Assembly: GCA_037447655.1 (NCBI GenBank)
Contig: JBBHKE010003489.1
Location: 1-13,896, forward strand
Source: Zygnema cylindricum
Lineage: Eukaryota; Streptophyta; Zygnematophyceae; Zygnematales; Zygnemataceae
Length of the DNA stretch: 13,896 bases
Direction of reading: 5' to 3'
Numbering within the stretch: position 1 is the first letter of the stretch; the number at the start of each line of letters is the position of its first letter. This document shows, piece by piece, positions 9,035-13,896 of the stretch. Below the pieces are notes generated by a model, which was given only the letters and a program-made list of their open reading frames with translations, had not been told where the DNA came from and did not search any database. Made by a program: the position numbers and the translations under genes.

Positions 9035-9222
9035 TACTTCTAACCTTAGTCACCACTTCAAAAGAAAGCACATGGATGTAAGATTACACTTTGTAAGGGA
9101 AAGAGTGTTCTCTAAAGTGATTAAATTATGTTATTTCCTAGATGAAAAAATAGTTGTTGATATGCTCACTAACTGCTCTTAAGCTGAAGTACTGTAGGGA
9201 CGCAGTGGGATTAAGTGAATAG
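9035..9222 (+). pseudogene. Second copy of X RNase H C-terminal end
   Basis: A base-for-base repeat of 6809-6996 as far as I can compare. It begins within the ...NTSNLSHHF segment and ends with the same frameshift and tag stop. It is joined upstream to the unrelated integrase fragment through a microhomology of about two bases (ta). It has no catalytic capability on its own. Its only meaning is as the left part of the 1.3-kb direct duplication. Confidence 0.85.
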
Positions 9223-9370
9223 CTGAGTTGTTGCCCTGCTATACTGCCATGTTGCGCTAGTCCAATAACGGGAATATAGTGGGACTATGTGACTTGCTAA
9301 AATTGCTACGGTGCTATGCTGCGATGCTACGCTAGTTTGACATCGAAGCTGAGCTGGCATACTAAGTCTA

Positions 9371-9384
9371 AAGATTTAGGGGAG
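9371..9384 (+). promoter_or_regulatory. Polypurine tract, second copy
   Basis: Identical to the tract at 7145-7158 and directly followed by the TG of the 3' LTR. Confidence 0.7.
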
Positions 9385-9472
9385 TGTTGTTTTTGGAAAG
9401 CTTTAAGTCTCAGCAAATTTATATGACGGCGGAAAAACAGATCTATAGGGACACGCGTCGTCACTTGAAGCA

Positions 9473-9675
9473 CAACGCAGGTTTTTGAATGGTACTGACA
9501 ACGCAGCTGCGGCGCAGATGGAACAAGCGCAGCTGCGGTTATTTTTGATATGGTCTGTACGACGAACGCAGCCTGCGACACAACGGGACAAACGCAACTG
9601 CAGATATTTTGATTTAAGACAACGCAGTTGCTACGTAACAAGACAAACGCAGTTGCGGCGATTTTTGGTATGGGA
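9473..9675 (+). repeat. Palindromic repeat array in 3' LTR
   Basis: The same array as at 7247-7450, differing by one missing G near 9560 (gtacgacg against gtacggacg). Confidence 0.65.
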
Positions 9676-10283
9676 CAGCGTAGATGCTATGAAGCTGTAG
9701 ATATTTGAATGTGATTAGGAATCAAACTGCACTGCTACGGTTGATATGAATCAAGTCAACGGACGAGATTCATAAGAGAATAATTAAGTGACCCAACAGC
9801 CGGATAGACGTACCCAGACAATTGTCACTAAGCCAAGCGACAAGTATTTGAACAAACCACCCGTATAGGATTCTCAGTAATATTGATTGTACAATGATAG
9901 ATTAGTTTTAGCGTGATTAGGAGCACTTAGACCTTAGTGGCAGTTTAGTTCTTTTAGACGTATCTTTTAGGAACACTTATATCGGCGGTACAGCACTATG
10001 TAGTAGGACAATTGAGTGAAGAGTATAAGACTTAGGACGTAGATCATTTTATGTATCCAGACTTCCAGACTGTGTAATCTGCAAACTGTTTTTGGGAAAC
10101 TTTTGAGTTGCATATCTTGGTGTATGTTGAATCAATTGAGCTGAAACTTTAGGAGATGTCATTTTTTGTGATATTCTTTACTGTGGTATTGTTTGAAGCA
10201 GTTTCGTTCATTGTATCAGATTTGGTGAGCTGTAGAAAACAGCTGTTTGATAGGATTCTTGATAAGTTTCTGTGAGTGAGATT

Positions 10284-10342
10284 ATGTCTAGTTCCACTAC
10301 TACTGTTGATGCTTCACCTGCTCCAGTGGTTGTAAAACAACG
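10284..10342 (+). CDS. gag 5' end encoded inside the 3' LTR
   Basis: ATG at 10284 opens a frame reading MSSSTTTVDASPAPVVVKQ up to the LTR end. In a 3' LTR this stretch is simply the repeated U5 end and would not be translated into gag. It differs from the middle LTR by nine substitutions and no indel, so the frame stays open. Confidence 0.55.
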
Positions 10343-10347
10343 GTTCT
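10343..10347. repeat. Right target-site duplication of element X (GTTCT)
   Basis: One mismatch to GGTCT at 2823-2827. On the minus strand it is AGAAC against AGACC, located inside the integrase codons following SAVK. See the left copy for the frame argument. Confidence 0.68.
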
Positions 10348-10768
10348 TTCACCGCTGATGTAAGTACTCTATTTCTCAAATAATTAGCACAATTTATAGC
10401 TTCGGCCCAAAATCTTCTTCCTATCCTTTTATCTGACAACATACTCCGGGCACTATCATTCAGTGTCCTATTCAATCTCTTAGCAACACCATTCTGTTCC
10501 GAGTTTTTCGGAACTGTCTTTTGTTGTTGCACACCATCCTCTTAAGAACTCCTCAAACTGATTGGAGGTATATTTCCCTCCATTGTCAATTCTTACTCTA
10601 TTTATTGAGGTCTCGTGAAGCTTCTTGGCCCATGCTTTATATTGTTTCAAATACTTCAGAGTTTCTGATTTCTTTTTCATAAACTATAACGGGGAGTACC
10701 GAGACCAATCATCGATAATGTTTAGCATAAATCTTTTTCCTCCGAGTGATGGCACTCTTGCCGGTCCT
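10347..10768 (-). pseudogene. Element A integrase catalytic core (broken)
   Basis: The minus strand from 10768 reads GPARVPSLGGKRFMLNIIDDW, then after a stop KYLKQYKAWAKKLH and RIDNGGKYTSNQFEEFL, with the second catalytic Asp at 10585-10587. A frameshift follows. The reading then resumes as NSEQNGVAKRLNRTL and FWAEAINCANYLRNR, ending SAVK at the X insertion site. The catalytic Glu of the usual VAERLN is Lys here (codon 10479-10481). The first catalytic Asp and the zinc-binding part are absent, because the upstream side is fused directly to a gag/LTR copy near 10768. The downstream continuation is at 2827. Confidence 0.86.
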
Positions 10769-11055
10769 ATAGGTGTGGTTTTCTCTTTTCCCTTCCCCTT
10801 TTCCATCACGATGCTTTCTCCGTCTTCTCAGTCCTCTGATGGCGGTGGATCTGGTTTCCTCACAAATCTGCATCCTGCAAACCTTGGAGGGATAACAGGA
10901 CCGGATGGGCGCTTTACTCGCCCACTCACTATTCCCCAAAATCTTTTCTCACATAGGGCTCCTATCATCATACTCTCCCAGTAGATGAACCCAATCCCAT
11001 TGAATATGGGCACCCTAGAGGGTGGGCCCATAACCTGCAACTGTGAGACCTCCAT
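10769..11055 (-). pseudogene. Element A gag N-terminus, inner copy
   Basis: ATG at 11053-11055 on the minus strand opens MEVSQLQVMGPPSRVPIFNG, followed by FIYWESMMIGALCEKRFWGI and VSGRVKRPSG. This is the usual N-terminal gag pattern of copia (a ...FNGTNF.. block, then a hydrophobic helix ending near W-I-V). The frame is open for 75 codons to about 10828, then continues in another frame as a Glu/Lys-rich tail. It is a diverged duplicate of 12366-12653. At about 10768 it is joined straight to integrase, so most of gag and all protease is missing. The first codons lie in the LTR and the PBS encodes the VMGPP part. Confidence 0.78.
11021..11035 (-). promoter_or_regulatory. Element A primer-binding site, inner copy
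   Basis: The minus strand reads GGTTATGGGCCCACC immediately after the LTR end TTGCA. This is complementary to the 5' anticodon stem and loop (with CAU) of eukaryotic initiator tRNA-Met as I recall it. That matches the half-tRNA priming established for Drosophila copia and yeast Ty5. The same 15 bases also encode part of gag. It is identical in the outer copy although the surrounding LTRs are clearly diverged. Confidence 0.75.
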
Positions 11056-12028
11056 TGGTACTCAAAGTAGGCAACTTATCAGAAGCCACTAGGATAACCT
11101 CAATCCCTAAGTCTTTGTATGAGTATTTCTGACACCCTGACTGAATACAGACTGACCAAATTGCACCCTTTGAAAAAGCTGACTCCCTTGAGTCTGCCAC
11201 AAATACGATCTTGGAAATTTCTCCCCTAAGCAGTTAATAATCAATGGTCAAAGATGACCTTTTAAACAGATGCGCTCTGGGAGAGAGGTTACTACCTATA
11301 TTTTCTAAGTCTTGAACCCCCCCTCTTATCCCTCTACTACTGAAGTACGGAGCCAATCAATTCAGTGTACAGTACAGAAAGGTACTTGGCCAGGAATACT
11401 TTCTGTACGGCCATTGTAAAACATGGCCAAGAAGGCGACGCTTGCCATATCCCGGTTCGCCATGGTATGTCTCGGAGATGCCGCCATCCAATGTCATGTT
11501 GCCACGTGTGACCCACTGTGGCTGCAACCGCAAACCGCCAAAACATCCATTCCGTGATGACGGATTCTTCCTTCGCCGTGAGATATATATCGGCCTTAAC
11601 TTATGGCCATTTAAAATACAAACAGTACTTTTCGATGTGATTTTATCTAACTATGTCTAGGTGATTGTGGTCCGTTCGTCAATTAAATGAACATTCATAT
11701 TTAAACAACTTTAAGTAGCTATCGTACCATATATACTTTGACACACGTGCTAGGCTACATGATAACGACGTTGGGCTATTCAGATGGACAGTAGGCACCA
11801 AGATCAAATCCTGGGTCAGTTAACCTTTTTGGTAAGTTTAACAAAGGACTGCCTTCTGACCCTAGGAGAAGCATAGGCACTATTGCTCTAGCTTCTTTCA
11901 ACCTCCAAACGAATAAGTATGGGGGCTAGGGAGAGAAGTTAATAGCAGGTTGCCTCCGCTTATCCTTCCTCATTTTAGATTATTTAATATACCTAGAAAG
12001 TACATAAGAAAACCTTTTAATTTCAACA
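11036..12028 (-). repeat. Element A inner LTR (about 993 bp)
   Basis: On the minus strand it begins TGTTGAAATTAAAAGG at 12028 and ends CAGTTGCA at 11036, just before the primer site. It is clearly homologous along its length to 12634-13635 but with many substitutions and small indels (I estimate roughly 80% identity by eye). It directly abuts a truncated gag fragment upstream (12029). Compared with the outer copy the TATA box is degraded (TGTTTAAAAGG). Open frames inside it have no protein similarity. Confidence 0.74.
11372..11408. repeat. Conserved hairpin in element A inner LTR
   Basis: The arms GTACAGAAAGGTAC and ATACTTTCTGTAC pair over about 12 bp with one bulged G, around a loop of roughly 10 bases. 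The same hairpin occurs in the outer LTR at 12972-13008. Confidence 0.6.
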
Positions 12029-12653
12029 CCTTTGCGCTTTCGGTTTCTACCTTTCTGGCACACTCTTATTCCATGAAGAGTATAGCCAGCTCATTGGAGA
12101 AATCGAGCATCTTCTCTCCTTTGTGAAAGTATCCATTGATCTTTTGCTCTGCCAACTTCTGTTCCTAAATCAGAGAGCTCCGGTACATCTCTATAAGTGC
12201 ATCCCATAGATCGGATGCCCTTTCCACCTGCAAAGGAGGACCTGCAAGTCCTTGTGTGAGATGACGGAGGATAAAATGCTTGGCCGCCACGTTGTTATAC
12301 TCCCAAGTATCAATGTCATTCTCCTCATTCCTCGAAATATGAGACATGAAAACAGAGCCGGTTGATATAGGTGTGGTTTTTTATTTTTCTTTCCCCTTTT
12401 CCACCACGATGTTTTCTCCGTCTTCTGAGTCCTCTGATAGCTGTGGATATGGTTTCCTAGCAAATCTGCATCCTGCAAACCTTGGAGGGATAGCAGGACC
12501 GGATGGGCGCTTTACTCGCCCACTCACTATTCCCCAAAATCTTTTCTCACATTGGGCTCCTATCATCATACTCTCCAAGTAGATGAACCATGTTCCATTG
12601 AATGTGGGCACCCTAGAGGGTGGGCCCATAACCTGTAACTGTGATACCTCCAT
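12029..12653 (-). pseudogene. Element A gag, outer copy, truncated
   Basis: ATG at 12651-12653 (minus) opens MEVSQLQVMGPPSRVPTFNG, then GTWFIYLESMMIGAQCEKRF and WGIVSGRVKRPSG, open to about 12381. After shifts near 12345-12370 the frame continues with DTWEYNNVAAKHFILRHL and ASDLWDALIEMYRSS, the UBN2 copia gag domain. After a stop, LAEQKINGYFHKGEKMLDF and SNELAILF follow. It stops resembling gag near 12050 and is cut at 12028/12029 by the start of the inner LTR. No zinc knuckle or protease remains in this copy. Confidence 0.83.
12619..12633 (-). promoter_or_regulatory. Element A primer-binding site, outer copy
   Basis: GGTTATGGGCCCACC on the minus strand directly follows the LTR end CAGTTACA. 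It is identical to the inner copy at 11021-11035. It overlaps gag codons 7-12 (counted from the ATG at 12653). Confidence 0.76.
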
Positions 12654-12854
12654 TGGTACTCAGAGTAGGCAGCGTACTAAAATCCCTTAGGATAGCCTCA
12701 ATCCCTTAGTCTTTGTATAAGTATTACTAACACCCTGACAAAATACAGATTGATCAGACTTCACCTTGTAGAAGAACAAACTCCCCTTGTTCTGTTAGAA
12801 AAAGAATCCTTTTATTTGCTCCCTGAGCAGTTAATTATCAATGGTCAAAGATGA

Positions 12855-12865
12855 CCTTTTATATA
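12855..12865 (-). promoter_or_regulatory. TATA box in element A 5' LTR
   Basis: TATATAAAAGG on the minus strand, oriented toward gag and about 200 bp upstream of its ATG. It is placed about 770 bp from the LTR start, as expected for a U3/R border. An adjacent palindrome (12843-12856) is conserved in both LTRs. Confidence 0.6.
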
Positions 12866-12971
12866 GGAGCTCTCTAGGAGAGAGAGGCGGCTACCTCTAA
12901 TTTTCCTAAGTCTTAAACCCCTCTCTAGTCCCTCTACTACTAAAGTATGGAGCCAATCAATTCACTGTACA

Positions 12972-13008
12972 GTACAGAAAGGTACTAGGCCCGAAGTACT
13001 TTCTGTAC
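12972..13008. repeat. Conserved hairpin in element A 5' LTR
   Basis: GTACAGAAAGGTAC and GTACTTTCTGTAC form a 13-bp stem with one bulged G around taggcccgaa. It is better paired here than in the inner LTR copy at 11372-11408. Confidence 0.62.
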
Positions 13009-13635
13009 GGCAATTGTACGACATGGCCAAGAAGACGACGCCTGCCATATCCGGGTTCGCCATGGTTTGTCTCGGAGATGTCGCTATCGAATGTCATGTT
13101 GCCATGTGTCACTCGACGTGGCTGTGACCGCAAACCGCCAAATTGCCCATTCCGTGATCCCAAGTTGTTCCTCCGCCGTCCGATTGATATCAGCCTTAAT
13201 TCATAGGCGTTAAAAATAGAAGCAATACTTTTTGATGTAATTCTATCTAGCTATGTCTATGTGATTGTGGTCCGTTTGTGAGTTAAATGAACTTCTCTAT
13301 TTCTACATCTTTAAGTAGCTATCGTACCCTATATACTTCAACACAGGTGTTTTTCTACATGGTAACAACACTAGGCTACTTGGACGGACGGTAAGTACCA
13401 AGATCAAATCCTGTGTCCGTCAACCTTTTTGGTAAGTTTACTATAAGGCTGCTTTCTGACTCTAAGGGAAGCATAGGCAGCTATGGCTCTAGCTTCCTCT
13501 CCAGCCTTCAGTGACTACGGCAAGTATGGGGGCTAGAGAGAGAAGTTAGAAGCAGGTTGCCTCTGCTTTTTCCTGCTCCTATTTAAATCAATTAAGTAAC
13601 CTATAAAATACCTAAGCAAACCTTTGATTTCAACA

Positions 13636-13896
13636 GAAAAGGTTGAACCGGACTCTATGAGATAGTGTATGTAGTATGCAGGCCGACAAGAAGGTAGGGA
13701 AAAAGTTTTGGGTAGAAGCCTTAAACTGTGATAACTACATTAAAAATAGAGTCATTACCTCAGCCGTGAAATGAATGACACCTTATGAGAGATGGGTTGG
13801 AAGGAAACCAGATGTTTCTCACTTAAAGGTATTCGGTAGTCAAGTTTATAGTCTTGATACGAATAAGAAAACTAGAAACTAGATGCTAAATGGAAC
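13636..13896 (+). pseudogene. Fragment Z: copia integrase piece, runs off the window
   Basis: Plus-strand integrase of the A family starting abruptly after the LTR of element A: KRLNRTL, DKKVGKKFWVEALN, NYIKNRVITSAVK, MTPYERWVGRKPDVSHLKV and FGSQVYSLDT. Stops replace a Gly near 13659 and occur after SAVK (about 13770) and near 13880. The catalytic Glu region lies just at the cut edge. It is opposite in orientation to A. It gives the uninterrupted version of the site where X entered A, which supports the target-site argument. It continues beyond 13896. Confidence 0.84.

Larger units (their letters stand above)
6809..10290 (+). repeat. Near-identical 1.26-kb direct duplication (6809-8065 and 9035-10290)
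   Basis: The copies span the RNase H end, spacer, polypurine tract and most of the LTR. The offset is 2226 bases up to about 7334 and 2225 after, from one missing G. I found no other difference on reading through both. Identity drops sharply at the LTR gag-coding end. Such identity within an otherwise heavily mutated element implies recent duplication or gene conversion, or an assembly error. Confidence 0.85.
2828..10342 (+). mobile_element. Element X: nested, tandemly rearranged copia retrotransposon
   Basis: Plus-strand Ty1/copia element inserted in the integrase of minus-strand element A. Its ends are TGTTGTTTT at 2828 and AAAACAAC(G) at 10342, which form an inverted terminal repeat. A likely 5-bp target-site duplication flanks them. 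Order: internally deleted 5' LTR, primer site, gag, protease, integrase, RT, RNase H, polypurine tract, middle LTR, foreign protease-integrase fragment, second copy of the RNase H end, polypurine tract, and 3' LTR. No frame is intact, so the element is dead. The LTR-internal-LTR-internal-LTR order points to recombination or template switching between related elements after or during insertion. Confidence 0.78.
9385..10342 (+). repeat. 3' LTR of X (958 bp)
   Basis: Starts TGTTGTTTTTGG after a polypurine tract and ends GTAAAACAACG, complementary to the start (TGTTGTTTT/AAAACAAC). The expected terminal A has become G. It is immediately followed by GTTCT, the partner of GGTCT at the left end of X. 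The body is nearly identical to the middle LTR. The last 56 bases resemble the 5' LTR remnant at several sites where the middle LTR differs (for example GAT GCT and CCA GTG), so the 5' and 3' ends look like the original pair. Confidence 0.82.
1228..13635 (-). mobile_element. Element A: old minus-strand copia element, interrupted by X
   Basis: In minus-strand order: LTR (13635-12634), primer site, truncated gag, second LTR (12028-11036), primer site, gag N-terminus, integrase core (10768-10347), insertion of X, integrase C-terminus and RT (2827-1228). RNase H and the 3' LTR are missing at the low-coordinate end, where a tandem repeat begins. Its divergence (many stops, LTRs roughly 80% alike) agrees with it being older than the insertion of X. 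Confidence 0.75.
12634..13635 (-). repeat. Element A 5' LTR (about 1002 bp)
   Basis: On the minus strand it begins TGTTGAAATCAAAGG at 13635 and ends CAGTTACA at 12634. It is the upstream boundary of element A, since at 13636 the sequence switches to plus-strand integrase of another element. It holds a TATA box (12855-12865), a GGTCA-N4-TGACC palindrome, and a hairpin. The gag ATG lies 20 nt from its 3' end. The open minus-strand frame at 12957-13163 shows no protein similarity and is taken as chance. Confidence 0.77.

Noticed and set aside
11797-11816. tRNA B-box-like aagatcaaatcctggg (also near 13401), possible tRNA-derived SINE
   Set aside because: Only the T-arm-like part is suggestive. 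I find no A box, acceptor stem or 3' tail at the right spacing, and both copies are simply parts of the A LTR.

Overview
This window looks like eukaryotic, repeat-rich intergenic DNA. About 12.7 kb of its 13.9 kb is degenerate Ty1/copia (Pseudoviridae-type) LTR retrotransposon sequence. I see no host gene, tRNA, rRNA or bacterial-style operon. The coding relics carry copia hallmarks: a CCHC knuckle, a D(S/T)GA protease motif, an HHCC/DD35E integrase, a YVDD reverse transcriptase and a copia-type RNase H. Every reading frame is broken by stops, frameshifts or deletions. The species cannot be named. A primer-binding site matching the anticodon stem-loop of initiator tRNA-Met fits many eukaryotic hosts.

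Layout. Bases 1-744 are AT-rich with no recognised feature. Bases 745-1180 hold a degenerate, CpG-rich tandem repeat of about 60 bp. Bases 1228-2827 (minus strand) are the 3' half of pol (integrase C-terminus and RT) of an old element, here called A. Element X (plus strand) lies at 2828-10342 and interrupts A inside its integrase. A resumes on the minus strand at 10347-10768 (integrase core), then runs to its upstream end at 13635 through gag fragments and two LTRs. At 13636-13896 a plus-strand integrase fragment (Z) of an A-like element runs off the window.

Element X has an internally deleted 5' LTR (2828-2892) and broken gag, protease, integrase, RT and RNase H (2893-6996). A polypurine tract and a middle LTR (7159-8117) follow. 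Next comes a foreign A-type protease-integrase fragment (8118-9034), then a second copy of the RNase H end, tract and LTR (9035-10342). The 5-bp flanks GGTCT (2823-2827) and GTTCT (10343-10347) are a likely target-site duplication. Removing the insert and one flank makes A's integrase frame continuous, which fixes the ends of X.

The most interesting feature is architectural. In both families the gag ATG lies inside the LTR, as in yeast Ty1. The primer-binding site directly abuts the LTR, is read as gag codons, and matches an internal (anticodon-arm) part of initiator tRNA-Met, as in Drosophila copia and yeast Ty5. Also notable are a 1.26-kb near-identical duplication whose identity collapses at the LTR-gag boundary, Asp-to-Glu in RT motif A of both families, a palindromic CGCAGCTGCG array in the X LTR, and several disabling changes of C-to-T/G-to-A type.
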